DNA of 64,000 nt from Codonopsis lanceolata (GCA_013146195.2 CM028379.1:88517401-88581400), one strand, 5' to 3'. Shown: positions 1-12,501, numbered from the stretch's first letter. Numbers and translations: made by a program. The notes: generated by a model not told the origin, from the letters alone.

Positions 1-537
1 TACGTTCGGGTAGAACATTTGGGTAATTTGTTGGTTGTATTTTGTAGCCGACATGTTTCGTCGAGCTTGTGTATTTCAATTCTTAGTATTCATTTAGTTG
101 TTTTCCGGGCATGTAGTAGCCTCGGGGCCTTTGGTTAGTCATTGTTGTTGTCTCTGGCTTGTACAGCCATTAAGGATTATATTTATTTGTATATCAGGTT
201 GGGTTCTTGTTGTTTCGGCGTTGTGTTGCCGATGGTTATTGCTCGTGCACATCGTTGCGTCACGCGGTTCGAATTTTTGGGACCAAGAGATTTACCATCT
301 CTTTGGTTGTATTTAGCTTTAAGCTTGATAGCTCGGGCGTGTTGTTATTATTTTGCTTCCGCAGTTTTAATTCCTTGTTTTGCCTAGTCGTTACCGCTTT
401 AATTCCTCGTTAGAGCTTGCGTAGCTCGACTACTTGACTTGTGCCAACATGTTTAGCAGGTACTTATCGATTGTTTAACTTTTTTTAGAGGCCGACCTTG
501 GGATTTCGTGTTGAGGTTCGGGTCGGGTCCTTTCACA
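1..537 (+). repeat. Probable 3' part of a Ty3/gypsy-type LTR
   Basis: The stretch is T/G-rich and non-coding. It ends in GGTCGGGTCCTTTCACA, which resembles the end of plant chromovirus LTRs. No tRNA-primer site follows it, so it would be a solo LTR or a 3' LTR whose body lies to the left of the window. Only one terminus is visible, so the call is tentative. Confidence 0.33.
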
Positions 538-1600
538 AACAGCAAGATCTAATCGAACTTAGAGAAACTGGCATGATGCCAAAGTAACACAAATAGTCCA
601 ACCTTGTAAGTGAGGTTCCCAACCTTTGGTATCCTGGACAGAAACTGGTAGACAACCAATCTAGCATCAAAAGGAAGGTAAGGGCAAAGTGTATCCGAAA
701 CAAATCCGCCCTGCTCTTAGAAATCATGAGAGACCCTGTAGTAGTGTACCAATTCTACAACATGTTATCTGTGATAACCATGGATTCAGATGGGGGATAG
801 GCATAATAAGTGTTCCTATTAACCAATTCTAGGAAGTCCTTGCCGAATAAGGCCAAGTCAGACACCTTCTCGGTCAATAGAGTTTATGTTTCCAAAATGT
901 CTCCTCCTTATACAAAGTCCAAGAATAACATTTTATATCTTGCTTGTAGTGAGACTCATATTTTCAAAGATTTCCTAACCATAGCATATTTTGTTATGAC
1001 CAACAATTCACGGCTCAGGGAACATGGGATAGGTGACTGCATGGACAAGACTCATGAGTTTGGTGGGAAAACCCCAGGGTGACTCAATCAACAAATTCTT
1101 CAAGATGGGATATAGAAAATCCCCTGACAGACTCAATCGATACGTTTTTATGGACATAAATGGATAATAACCCCAGAAAGAAGTGAATGGAGGGACAACC
1201 CCAGGTAGACTTTATTTGAAAAGGAAATCAAAGGCAAAGGATATGAGGATGACTCTAATCAACAAGAAAGAGAGTCGGGATCAAGAATTCACTTTATTGC
1301 CGAGTATCACCAGATCGGTGGGTTATAGACCCTACTTGGTAATTAGCTTTTGATGTTTTTGTGTGTTTTAGCAAGTAGTTATATCTTTGACTCAGATCAT
1401 GTTATAACGGATTGAAGTAGAGCAGTTGATCGCAACTGGTTCAGAGTGTATTGTTTAAGTGTTTGGGGATGGATCAGTTTTGAGGTTTTTGATTGGCCTC
1501 TGGTTAGAAGGTCTCTTTATGGAATTGGTTTCTTTAAAAACGACAATAAAAAATTGATCGTTGGGTGGCTTTTTAGGTTGTGGGTTATAGATGGACAATT
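538..1600. other. Unassigned sequence, no supported gene
   Basis: A 90-codon plus-strand ORF at 810-1082 (rich in Ser, Asn and Lys) has no recognisable domain. The surrounding text is littered with stops. It may be the far end of the Tat/Ogre-like element to the right, but nothing here proves it. Confidence 0.4.
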
Positions 1601-1775
1601 GGCTTTTGGCGTTGGGTATTGTGGACCTTTTGTCTTTGACTTCGGGTATGGCTTTGGCTTTAGGTATGGTGGGCCTTTTGTTTTTGACTTTGGGTATGGT
1701 GGGCCTTTTTGGCTTTGACTTTGGATATGGTGGGCTTTTTGGTTTTGACTTTGGGTATGATGGGCCTTTTTGCGT
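1601..1775. repeat. Minisatellite of about 30-36 bp units
   Basis: Degenerate tandem units of the type CTTTGACTTTGGGTATGGTG followed by GGCCTTTT occur about five times. Read on the minus strand, they give a repeating Lys-Gly-Pro-Pro-Tyr-Pro-Lys-Ser-Lys pattern, which explains the ORFs here as by-products of the repeat. Minisatellites of this kind are common in non-coding parts of Ogre-type elements. Confidence 0.75.
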
Positions 1776-1874
1776 TTGATCAACACCTGAAGAAGTGTAT
1801 ATGCGTTGATTTTTCCAAAGAGGCCCAAATTAGTTTGTGTAAGAGAGAGATAGACAAATGATGGACTTGTTCGA

Positions 1875-1901
1875 GAGAGGTTTTTTTTAAAAAAACCTCT
1901 C
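1875..1901. repeat. Perfect inverted repeat
   Basis: GAGAGG followed by a T-run and an A-run closing with CCTCTC forms a near-perfect 27-base palindrome. It could be a remnant of transposon end-joining or a chance poly(T)/poly(A) palindrome. No function is assigned. Confidence 0.6.
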
Positions 1902-2579
1902 AGAGCATTACAATAGCAGTTGAGGAATGTCCTCTCTCCTTTTAGGGCGAAGGATAATCATTCCTAGTGGATATAAAAGGACGAAAACAACCCCGGTTTT
2001 GGTAAGCTGGATCATGGGGATAGTTGTTTGGCTGGTGATATTTGAAGGTCTTAATTTCGGTAGGGATTTTAGCATATAGTGGATTTAAAAGGGTCTCGGG
2101 TTTTTGAGGGGATTTGGTGTTATGGTAGGAAGCCCCAGTATGCTACTAACTGCTCGGCCACAATGGGTCGAAGGTGATTCTGGTCAAGACGAGTTGCCTA
2201 CTTTGGATTTCATGTATTCTTAATAGTTTACGGGTCCATATCTTTTAGATGACTCATTATCAACTCGTGTAGATTTATGTGTTTTTAAGTAAGTTAATTT
2301 ATCACCTTTTAAGAAGAAAACCTGTCCAAGGATATTTAGAAATAGGTGACCTGAATCAAAAGGAAAAGATATATATGAGAACAAAATGGAAAATCTACAA
2401 AAACTGATGCCGAGTTGATTTTTAGAAAAAGTAAAAAGTTGCTTCTTGAAGATTTTATTTGGCAAAAGGAGGTTCAAAGGTAAAAGGGGTTTTGGAGGTG
2501 TATACAAAAGGGTATTCTTAGGTTCTATGAGTCTCAAAGTATTTCCTTTGTCCTTCTCTGAGTGACCAACAACTTCTTG

Positions 2580-4220
2580 TACTGACATTCTGCCCTATCC
2601 AAGTAGCTTTTTCAATGTTGTTTTCCAGACGATGCTCGATAACTTTTTATCTGTATCAGAATCAATCACGTTGACTTGCCCACTCTGTGGCAATGGGTGC
2701 GTCTTCGTAACAACTTTGTCATCGATAAGATCTTGGATAGCATTCCAAAGTGAGAAGCATTTTTCGGTGATGTGACTACTGAATTGGTGGTATTCACGGT
2801 ACTTATTATGACTCTATTTGGCGGGTAATAGGTTTGGAGGTTTGTAGTTCTCAAGTGGCTTAAGGATTTCTTGTGTTATTAACCCTTGTAGTATCAGTGA
2901 AATTGGGGCATGTAGTTCATCATAAAGTCAGTTGTTGTTAGGACCTTTTGTTTTCCTGCTAGTATTGATCTCCTCTCTAACAAGATTTATAGACCTATCT
3001 ACTCCATAAGACCGCGGTACATTACTGTACTCATCAGTTGGAATTCTTTCAACAACTTTAATTTTTTCTGTAGCTGCTTCCTCTGATTAAGAGTAGTAGA
3101 ATGAACTTGGAGGTGTTTCAATATTTAGGAACCATATGCATTCTTCTTCATCAATACAGATTCCTACTTCAACAATGACATTGAAATCACCGTAGGGAAG
3201 GTACCTCATGCGCTCAAGATAAATTGGCTGGAGATTCTTTACAAACAACCGGGATGATTCTGATGGGTCGGGCCTCTCTAAAGTTTGAGCAATTTTCATT
3301 TTCCACCTGTCTACAAAATCTGCACATGTCGCTTTCTCTATCTCAATGCATGACTCAAGTTCTCCATGGTATTCCGTGTTGCTGTTATCCTTGTATCTCT
3401 TTTGGAATTCCTCAGCTATTTGATCCCAAGTACTTAACATGATACTGTCTGCTAACATAAGTCATTGTTTTGCAGTCCCTTTCAGGGTCAAATGGAAATT
3501 GGTAGCCATTGCTTGGAAACTAGCACCTCTTGATTGCATTCCAGTGGCATGGGATTTTAAGTGGGAGATGGGGCAACAAGTTGCATCGAATTTTTCTATG
3601 TCAGACATTTTGAATTTTGAAGGCAAGATAGCTGAAGGTTGTAGTGTCAATGGCTGCGTAGAAAATTCTCCTTTGTTAAGAACTTTGAGTATTAATTCTT
3701 TCAAGTTCTCAACATATGTCTCCACTTTTGTGAGGGGTGGAGCCAGAGAATTGTATATATTTGTGGGATTTGCTGTAGCTGGGTTTATTCCTAAAACCTA
3801 CTTTGGTACTTGGTAAGCATTTTGTGAAGGTGCGATATATATAGCTTTTGCTTGATGACCAAAATCATTAAATCGTATATAAGTCGTCACTTGTGTGCAT
3901 ATGTGGGCTACTTTGGAGCGGGTTGATCATGGGAAATGGAAAACCACTTGGATTTTGAGGTATACTGGTATTTGGGAAAGGGTTTGGTTTGGTAAGAAAG
4001 GGTTAGGATTTTGGTAGTAAGTATTTGGTGGGAGATTGGTGGTTGAGATGTTGATATTTGGTAGAGGATTAGTGTTTGACTGAGGGTTAGTGTTTAGGGG
4101 AGCATTTGATGCTTCATGAGGTGTTGCAGGAAAAGGAGCGTTTTCAATGTTTGGCTTTAAGCTTTGTATGAGGTTTGCTATTTGGCGCACTAGGCGATTG
4201 GTGTGCGCACTCAAATTCTA
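2580..4220 (-). pseudogene. gag pseudogene of element 1
   Basis: This is a broken capsid-type gag of a Ty3/gypsy element. From the N-terminal end on the minus strand there is a Pro/Asn-rich stretch (4214-3927), then a segment with METYVENLKEL and GMQSRGASFQAMATNFHLTL (3725-3462). The retrotransposon gag core follows (3458-3087), with TWDQIAEEFQKRYKDN and PIYLERMRYLPYGDF. In another frame at about 2850-2740 is the counterpart of the linker and zinc-knuckle region of element 2. The same blocks occur in the same order at 27.9-26.2 kb. Stops and frame changes separate every block, so no product is expected. Homology is lost near 2580, just after the counterpart of the NIEKATW motif. Confidence 0.85.
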
Positions 4221-5319
4221 GATGAACCATTGCTGCATAGCAGAAGTAGGAGCATAACCCGAAGCCCTTGTATCTGTATTCATAAAAGTTTGTTTATCTT
4301 CGGCAGTCATTCTACCCAAATCTGTATCTAAACTGATCTTTGTCCCTGAACTCAAATATGTATTCCCCGAACTGTCCTCTATTTTTTTTTAATGCAAATC
4401 TCTTATCAATCGACTAGTATTATCTCTTCCTTTCCTGGTCAGGGCCAGGTTTCTGGAAAAAGCAATTCCAGGGGTAGTGTATGAAAAGGCAAGGCTTAAG
4501 GTGTTGGTTTAGGAAAGTACAGTGTGCTTTTATAATTAACTTTATTTATTTTTTCCTAAAATTGATCAGACAGACACATGCTTTGTTTTTTTGACCCTAA
4601 GGGGTGGTCAAGTGGTAGAGTTGGGGCTTGACAAAATGTGAGGTCTCAGGTTCGATCCCTCCCTATGCCCCCTGATGTCTTATTTTTTAACCTCGCAAGT
4701 GTACGGATCAATTGAAATATAGCGTACGAAAAGCAAGGGTCGAACCACAGAGACAAGAAATATTTAGAGCAAGAAAACCAGTAACAATTAAACTAAGGGG
4801 GGTTTTTTTGTTTATTTGTCTAAATTATTCTACTAGAAAGTAGACAATCTAATTAACAGTTTATAAAAGCAACAAACACAGTTTATGAAGATCTTATGGT
4901 GGAGGAGAATCTAGGAATATGGTTTCATGTATATCTACTCTAATGCTCTTTTACTTAATGTATCAATCAATTAATCTTAGGTTCGTTTACAAAAGATTGA
5001 TATAGGTTGCCAAATTATAATTCAGTCTCCATCCTAAATAATTCATCTGAATCTATACCCTTAAGAACAAGAACATATGGAATTCTTTATGTCACTCAGA
5101 AACATATATATGAATCTAACCCTAACTCATCACTCTCGTGCATCGATAGGTTTAATTTATCACAATGGTGAGTCAGTATACGACATATACATATAGTCGT
5201 GCAGTTATCTGCACCTCTTCGTCTTTAATTAACTACTGTGATACCATTCATTAGGAAAAAAGCCAAATAGTAAAGAGATTGATAAACACTGTTGTAACGC
5301 CCCAAAATTTCGGTCCAAC

Positions 5320-8300
5320 TATAGGGAAGAATTACTAAAATTGCTCGCAAATTGGGTTTTAAAAGCAGTTTGCATTACAACCCAGTCAATGTTCACATAT
5401 GGTTGTTTTGGGATGATGGTATAAATGTTGATTTTATGGAAGCCTCTAACCAGTTCATTACAGTTCGCTTGTCTATTGGGGGAAATGTAAATATTGTTGC
5501 TACATTTGTTTATGCTAAATGCACGAGAGAGGATAGAAGATTTTTGTGGTCAGATCTGATTGATTTTGCTTCTCATATTCAGGAGCCGTGGATTTTTGGG
5601 GGGGACTTTAACATAATATCTCACACTTCAGAAAAATTGGGAGGAGTCGGCTATGATTTTGGTGGCATGACAGATTTTAATAATTTTATTCAGCAAGCGG
5701 GTCTTGATGATGCCGGTTATGAAGGTAGTGTGTTTACGTGGTGCAACAACCAAGATGGTGGTCATAGAATATGGCAACGGCTTGATAGATTTTTGATAAA
5801 TGGCCACTACAAGTCACAATTTTCTGGTCTTCGATTTCAACATCTTTGTCGCACGCAGTCGGATCATGCTCCTTTGTGTTTGTCATTTCCTAATATGCAC
5901 AAACCTAAAAGCAGTTTTAGGTTCCAAAGAATTTGGATGGATCATCCAGAATTCATGTCGTTTGTACAGACTCAATGGGGGCGAAGTGTAACGGGCTCGG
6001 CAATGGAAATTTTACATAAAAAATTGCAGCTGCTTCGGGTGGAATTAAAACGATGGAACTGGGCTGTTTTCGGGCATGTCCAAAGGAAGATGGAAGCGCA
6101 GCAGGATCGCATTTTACGGTTGGAGGTGGACCTTCAAAACGGCTGGGATAATAATATTGCTGCTCAAATAGTTAGGGAAAAACAAACTCTTGCTCAATTG
6201 ATTGCATGGGACTCGGAAATGTTGCAGCAAAAGGCGAGACACAATTGGTTAAAGGATGGTGATCGTAATACTATGTTTTTTCATGCTAGTATGAGGGATC
6301 GGGCTCGTGTTAATACTGTTAGAATAAAGGAATCGGATGGCACTTGGTGCGAAGATAATGATCGGATTGGTGCGTTAGCAGTTGATTACTTTTCTTCGCT
6401 GTTTGCTTCATCTAATGCGGTTGTGAATGAAAGGTTATTTCATGGTATTGTTCCGAGAATGTCTGACCAAGATAATCAATTCCTGAGTGCGATTCCAGAA
6501 ATTGATGAGATATGGGAAGCTGTTAAAGGTTTAAATCCAAATAGTGCTCCGGGGATAGATGGATATACGGGATGGTTTTTCCAAGGTTGTTGGAGTATTA
6601 TCAAAACGGAAGTTGTTCAGGCGGTTCAAGAATTCTTTCGGGGTGCATGTTTACATAGGGGTTTTTCGTCGACGATAGTTACTTTGATTCCTAAAGTGAC
6701 TTCTCCTGCCGGTCTTGGGGATTTACGTCCCATAAGTTTGTGTACTTTTACGGCGAAAATCATGTCCCGTATAGTGGCTACGAGGATATCTACTTTTCTT
6801 CCTAATATTGTTTCTATGGAGCAATCAGGTTTTGTGCAGGGAAGGAACATTCATGAAAACATTGTGTTAGCTCATGAAATGGTTCATAGGCTGGACAAAA
6901 AGGTGCATGGGGGAAATGTGGTTTTCAAATTCGATATGTCCAAGGCTTATGACCGTCTAGAATGGGGATTTCTGATGCGGGCCCTTCTGATTTTTGGTTT
7001 CAGTGAGCATAATTGTGCTATGATTATGAGGTTGATTGATAATGTTTGGTATACTTTGAGGGTTAATGGGAATTCTTATGGCTTTTTCAAGTCTTCCAGG
7101 GGGGTTCGTCAAGGAGATCCTCTCTCTCCTCTGCTCTTCATTTTGGCTCAAGAGATTTTTTCATACAATCTTAACAAAGCCATTTTGGATAGGAAAATTA
7201 AACAATATGAGCATGGTCGTGGCGGTATTTTGATCTCCCATTTGTTATATGCAGATGATATGTTGGTGTTCTCCAATGCTAGCAAAAGATCAATTTTGGA
7301 GCTTAGGAGGTTGATTAGCGACTATGAGGCTGCTTCTGGTCAGATGTTAAACCTTCAGAAGAGTGGTTTTTATGTGTCTTCCAGGTGCTCGCGTCTCAAG
7401 GCTAAGTTAATAGCTAGTTGGTCGGGTTGTTCGCAGAGGTTTTGGCCTATGAAGTATCTCGGGATTCCTTTGTTTACAGGGCGAGTCAAGCGGTTTTATT
7501 TTGAAGATCTGGAAACTAAGATTCTGAGTCGTATATGTGGATGGAAAAGTCGGCTTCTATCATTTGGAGCTAAGTTGGTCCTTTTAAAGGCGGTGCTTAG
7601 TAGTATCCCGGTTTTCTCTTTGGCAGCCATCAAAGTTCCGAAATCGGTAATTCATAGACTAGAATCTGCCATGGCTTCATTCCTTTGGAGTAACAATGGT
7701 GAACATCGAAGTCATTGGGTGTCTTGGAATCGAATTTGTCAGCCTATTGAAGAGGGAGGTTTGGGTTTACGATCATTGCATCAGATTATGGAGGCTCTGC
7801 ATGCTAAATTAGCATGGCGTGTGTTACAAGGATCAGGGCTGTGGTCGCGGTTTGCTCAAGCCAAATATGGTTCGATAGATGGTAATTTTGTTCAGCCGTT
7901 ACACTCTTCTCATATATGGCGGGTAGTTATGTCTAGTATGGATCAGGTTCAAATGCATAGCCGATGGGTTGTTGGTTCAGGCCAGATTTCCTTCTGGCTG
8001 TCGAATTGGAGTGGTCAGGTGCTGTATGGTCCCAGTCCAGTTGATGCCAAGCTCACGGTTTCGGATGCTAAGAGGGATATGGATCAGCTCTTGCATCTGC
8101 TCCCTGCCGAGTGTCGTACTACGTTACAAAACATCAGTATTCAAGAAGGTTGTTCAGATTGGTTAGCTTGCATGTTAACTTCTTTCGGAGTGTTTGATTT
8201 GGCGGCATTCTATCACAAATGGAGAGATAAGCTTCCTGCTGTGGCTTGGGGGAAAAAGATTTGGCAAAAGTGGATGCCCCAAAAGGTGAGTATGTTTGTT

Positions 8301-9446
8301 TGGCGGCTTCTACATAGTGCTCTTCCTTTTGATATGTTGTTGCACAAAAAGGGTATTTCTTATGTTTCTAAATGTGTATGTTGTGTTGGGCATCATGATC
8401 AAGAATCTTTGGATCATTTATTTCTTAGATCTGATATCGCTCTCAACTTGTGGGAAAGGTTTTCTAGACCGTTTGGAAACATATATCACTATGTTAGTAT
8501 CAAGCATCTGTTTGAAGTTTGGACGAGGGGAGTTTCGGTTCGTAATCAGGTAGGGGCTTGCTATTTGGGTATTTTTATGTTTACATGTTGGGAGATTTGG
8601 AAAGCTAGGTGCATTGCCATTTTCGAAAATATTCCGATGAATGCTGAGGTGATCTTTTCTCATATTCGTAGCCATTTATTTGACATGTTTTTTCAGTACA
8701 AGCCTAAATCGAGGGTTCCTATTCTGGGGGAGCTTGGTATACAGCAATTGGGAATTGAGGTTGTTCAGTGCAATTTCAGAAAAGGCACCTGGTATAAATG
8801 GATTTCTCCGAGTGATGGTATGTTCAAATTAAACACTGATGGCTCTAGTATTGGTAATGTTTGTACTGGAGGTGGTATAGTTAGAGATAGCCGGGGCAAC
8901 ATGGTGGGAGCTTTTTCCAACTTTTATGGTGATGGCTCTAACATACGGGCAGAAATTTTAGCTCTCAGAGATGGTTTACAGCTTTGTAGGGATTTAGGGC
9001 TTGCTTTGGTTGAGGTGGAGTCAGACTCTTTGGTGGTTGTTTTGGTTCTTCGGGGGATTCAGTAACCGTCGTGGCAGTACACCTATGACTTTCGCATTTG
9101 TCGGGAGCTGCTGGGATCGTATGGTCTCTCTCATGTTTATAGAGAGAAGAATCATGTAGCGGATAGATTGGCTACGATGGCGCATGATCACCGAAGTAGT
9201 CAAACTTACAACAGTAGACTGTCTCTTCCTAGTTCAGTTCAGTTGGCTCTTGGTCATGATGAGAGAGGTTTATATAGTTTTCGTCCTTGATTATTTGTGT
9301 AGAGATTTTTTGTTTAGAGGTAAGGCTCCTTTGTCCCCCCGTTTGTGGGTAAGGCTGGTTGTCCCCCTCCTGGTTGTTTGTTATTTTGTCGTTTTTTTTA
9401 ATAAATTTTCCGCAGGTGCCGCCCTGCTTCCTTAAAAAAAAAAAAT
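5320..9446 (+). mobile_element. 5'-truncated plant L1-type LINE
   Basis: A long coding region (endonuclease, RT, zinc-binding region, RNase H) is followed by a 3' UTR of about 140 bases and a 12-base poly(A) tail ending at 9446. ORF1 and the first part of the endonuclease are missing, which fits 5' truncation during target-primed reverse transcription. It inserted in the first 30 bases of solo LTR B and is the youngest layer of the nest. I could not define a convincing target duplication. Confidence 0.9.
5352..9290 (+). pseudogene. LINE ORF2: endonuclease / reverse transcriptase / RNase H, one nonsense codon
   Basis: The ORF encodes the L1-type replication protein. It is open from about 5325; 5352 is a TTG codon, not a true start. 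Residues 1-185 are the C-terminal two-thirds of an exonuclease-endonuclease-phosphatase domain (GGDFNII near 80, QSDHAPL near 172). The RT follows with DLRPISLC, FDMSKAYDRLEW near 525, GVRQGDPLSP near 583 and the catalytic YADD near 632. A zf-RVT region (MPQKVSMFVWRLLHSALP) lies near 975. From about 1155 there is a plant RVT_3-type RNase H with TDGSS, AEILAL and ESDS. A TAA at 9063-9065 stops the frame. The same frame continues to 9290 and still holds the last RNase H motif (NHVADRLA), so only this stop breaks the domain. A young, nearly intact but dead copy. Confidence 0.92.
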
Positions 9447-11458
9447 GGCCTCGTCACCAATAACCTCAAAAAAACATACTAAAACCCAAAACGTAATTAA
9501 TATATCTTCCATGTAAGCATCAAATATTCGAACATAAATCCCTTAATAATTTTTCTTACAATATCAAAATATATGTCTAAATAAAACTCCCAAATTACAG
9601 TTAACGATTACAAATAATAGTCCATAACATAATGAAATTTTATTCTCATCAATTGGACTCACCCGAACCGAACCAAATTCCCATATTTCCATTCCTTACT
9701 TATATCCTGAAAGAAAAGGAGTAGGAAAAGGGTGAACGAACAAAGCCCAGTAAGTTCATATACAACCCCTTCGGTTTCTCTAAGGAGGAGTTGACTAGGA
9801 AAAATGTCAAACAATATATAGTGTCGAAAATGGAGATGTCAAAAGGAATTATTTTTCTGAAATCCACGAGATTAAATATTCATTTATCGAGGAACAATTA
9901 CTAAGTTCACCAGAATAAATCAGATCAATATCAAATACTATGAAGGGTGTTATGATCACATAAGTGGTCATTTTAGATCAAACAAAAGGTGGCTCCAAGG
10001 AACCTCAAATATCAAAGTACCCCAAAATGGTCAAAAGCAAAATGGTATATCCGGATTACCCCACCATAGTTCCTATGGTGTAATGTCGCCTTAACATGCC
10101 AAATGGTCATTCAAATTGTCTTAGTGATCATAACAGAGTTTTTCAAAAATAATTACAATTTCAACAAAAATCAAATACAAATGATAACTGAATAAAATAT
10201 CACACATCGAGTTTAAACAATTTGTGAGATTCATAAAGCAATACACAATTAAGAATAACGAAAGAACGGATACGACGGGATTTCAAATTCAAATGTCAAC
10301 CAAAGGTCGGCACACGTTTTCAAAGAAAGTTAAATGTCAAAGAAATAGCTGAAGCCTAACAATTAAGAATAAAGATTTAAAATAATCTAAACGATGCATA
10401 ATTCCTTACCTGCTAAGCTTAGTGAAGACTAACTCCAAAACACGAACGATCACCGCAAGTTTGCTTGTCCCAAATCTAAAATTCAAGATATGAATTAAAT
10501 TACTAAAGTATGGTAGCTAATTAGTCAAAATAAATCAATTCATTGCTATCGTTAGTATACAAATTTTTGGCCATGGTTTATTTTAATAATATTGTTTACC
10601 ACATCAAAATAAAACCAAAGCTTGTATTTTAATACTCCCATGTCCAGCTCATTACTCTCCATAAACACTTATTTTATTCGTTTCTTTACCCAAAGAACAA
10701 AACCCACTGTTTTGAATACTCCCTCTTTATTACAAAAATAATTTGCTTCTCTTCTCCACTTTCTCTCCTTGTTCCAAGACATACATAACCACATGAAGCC
10801 CTTCCTTTTCTTTTCTCCTTTTTGACTAAACTATTCTCTTCACACACAACTTACAGTCAAATACTCCTTCTTGACAATTCGTTCCTCTCTCTATGTTGAA
10901 ATCAATTCAAAACCCACTCCCTTCCTTTCCTAACTAGTTATCCGCCCTCTCTGTTCTTCTTCTCCCTTTCTTATTTGTTCAGTTTCCTCCTTATCCTCAC
11001 TAATCTCCCAACAACAACAACATCACAGTTGCAGTCAATTACTAACAAAGGTAGAAGCAAAACCGAAATACTATTATTAATTAGATGTTTAGAAAAAGAA
11101 ATCAAAGTAACAACCCATCTCCATCTCATACTATTTTCTTTCTCTTTTTTTTTGTCCACAGATTCACAAATCCAAGGAAACCAATACATAACCATACTGT
11201 CACCCTTTCACTCTAACAATTCTTTTAATCTTTAAATAGAGATCCGGATTACTTATTCCAACCGAAGAGTCATACTTAGATTAGAAACGGGAGAGGTTAT
11301 ATCTTACCTCGAATCAAAGACTCGAGATCTCATCTACCAAAGGTTTGGTGCGCCGCCGGATTCTTGAACTCTCTACAATTACCTCTCTCTCTTTCATAGT
11401 AGGTCAATAGCTTTTTAGTTTATTTTCATGGGTGTCTCCACCAAGAAGGTAGCAAAAG
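9447..11458. other. Body of solo LTR B, no gene
   Basis: This is AT-rich non-coding LTR sequence. A long CT-rich tract on the plus strand (about 10640-11000) contains small ORFs without any recognisable domain. Read on the minus strand, it lies downstream of the TATA box, as the R/U5 part of the LTR would. Confidence 0.7.
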
Positions 11459-11475
11459 TATTTATAGTTTTATAC
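11459..11475 (-). promoter_or_regulatory. TATA box of solo LTR B
   Basis: On the minus strand the sequence reads ACTATAAATACTTTTGC about 320 bases inside the LTR start, a typical U3 promoter position. It could still direct antisense transcription towards the LINE. Confidence 0.5.
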
Positions 11476-12501
11476 CAGTTGCCCAAACTTTTCCTTCATC
11501 CTATGGATTTTTCCATCTTTCACTCTGTCTCTATCCCTTCCCGATAATATGCGTCTGACTGCCATGTTATCCTATTTTTTTTTTTTATGTAATTATTAAT
11601 ATAAGTAAAAGGGACTCCAAATTGATGGGCCAAGCCCAAACTCATAATAGGCAGAATAATGTACATCAAACCCACTTAAATTCAAGTACACTAGGCCCAA
11701 ATAACTTTTAAATGAGTCCAAAGTAAATTTCAATAATACTTATATTCAAAAATATAATTTATTTTATTTTAGAAATTTCGGGTATTTTACAACTGTGATC
11801 AGTAAGATTTGATTGAATAAAATATATAACAAAGCAGAAGATTCAATACAAGTTACCTCCAATTCCTAGATCATGGAGCAGTTAGTTCATCCTTAACGAT
11901 GAACAAATCAATGGCATGAAAGAATACATGAACGATCTTCTAAACAAAGATTACAAACAATAAAACTATAAATTACACACTAAAATCAGAGTATTTTTCG
12001 TCCTTTGGCTTGTGGCTACAAGGCTTGTATTTATACAAATATGTACAGGGTAGGAGATATAATTAGGGTACAACACCCGTTATTGTGAAACAGAATGGGT
12101 TGCGGGGGCAAGATGCAGAGGAATGCGGCCGCAATGCATTTCCTCTCTTCTGGGCTCACGTACTGGAGGCCTTGCGGGGGCAAGGGGTCATGACCTTGCG
12201 TCTGCAAGGGGTTTCCTATTTCCGGGACATCTTCTTTGAAACTTTTAGCACTTTGCACCCTTCCTTCAATTCTTCACTTTAAGCCTTGTAAATCTCATAA
12301 TTTCATGTAAAACCTGAAACTCACAATAAAGATCCAAAACACATATTAGTAGCCAAAAGCCTCGTGGAATTGATATTTCTAAGCTATAAAAGTACCCAAT
12401 AGTTGAGTATAAAACACATCGATCACCCCCTTAGGGGAAAGGTCTACAAAAAATTAAAAAAAATTAAATTTTTTTTTTAAAAGCACATGCTTTTTTTTGA
12501 C

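Larger units (their letters stand above)
5293..11791 (-). mobile_element. Solo LTR B (Ty3/gypsy type), interrupted by a LINE
   Basis: Its own sequence is 5293 to about 5320 plus 9447-11791, about 2.4 kb. The ends are TGTAACGCCCCAAAATTTC and AATTTCGGGTATTTTACA, an imperfect terminal inverted repeat that starts TG and ends CA. Exact 5-bp ACTGT duplications lie at 5288-5292 and 11792-11796. There is no gag-pol, so this is a solo LTR. Minus-strand orientation is suggested by a TATA box at 11459-11475 and by the downstream text near 9735-9760, which resembles the mid-LTR of chromovirus elements. Confidence 0.85.
4673..12425 (-). mobile_element. Solo LTR A (Tat/Athila-like), interrupted
   Basis: Its own sequence is 4673-5292 plus 11797-12425, about 1.25 kb. 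It runs from TGATGTCTTA to ATCGATCA and is flanked by CCCCC on both sides (4668-4672 and 12426-12430), a 5-bp target duplication. On the minus strand it closes with a block resembling the end of plant Athila/Tat LTRs: Ser-Thr-like TTGTCTCTGTGGTTCGACCC followed by GATCCGTACACTTGCGAGG. A TATA-like TTGTATAAATACAAG lies on the minus strand near 12030. No internal region is present, so it formed by LTR-LTR recombination. It inserted into the SINE. Confidence 0.85.
4596..12483 (+). mobile_element. tRNA-derived SINE, split by nested insertions
   Basis: The SINE sequence itself is 4596-4672 plus 12431-12483, about 130 bp. The head has a tRNA-like A-box region (TGGTCAAGTGGTAGAG) and a B box (GGTTCGATCC). 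The tail is A-rich. Direct repeats flank it: 4575-4595 and 12484-12501, which share CACATGCTTT, a T-run and GAC and differ only by a short gap in the T-run. This target-site duplication proves that a single insertion was later split. The host is the leader of element 1. Confidence 0.85.

Noticed and set aside
810..1082. 90-codon plus-strand ORF as a small host gene
   Set aside because: No domain, no splice or promoter context, and the sequence around it is full of stops. It is not different from the many short ORFs expected in such DNA.
1517..1828. Lys/Pro-rich ORF on the minus strand
   Set aside because: Produced by the 30-36 bp minisatellite.
1873..1902. Bacterial-type terminator
   Set aside because: It is a palindrome around a T/A run in plant DNA, without any bacterial gene context.
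4601..4672. Functional tRNA gene at the SINE head
   Set aside because: A and B boxes are present, but the acceptor and anticodon stems do not pair well and the block is followed by an A-rich SINE tail beyond the nested insertions.
4673..12425. Reading solo LTR A as two unrelated repeats
   Set aside because: The CCCCC duplications, and the ACTGT duplication of the inner LTR, show that the two halves join into one LTR when the inner insertion is removed.
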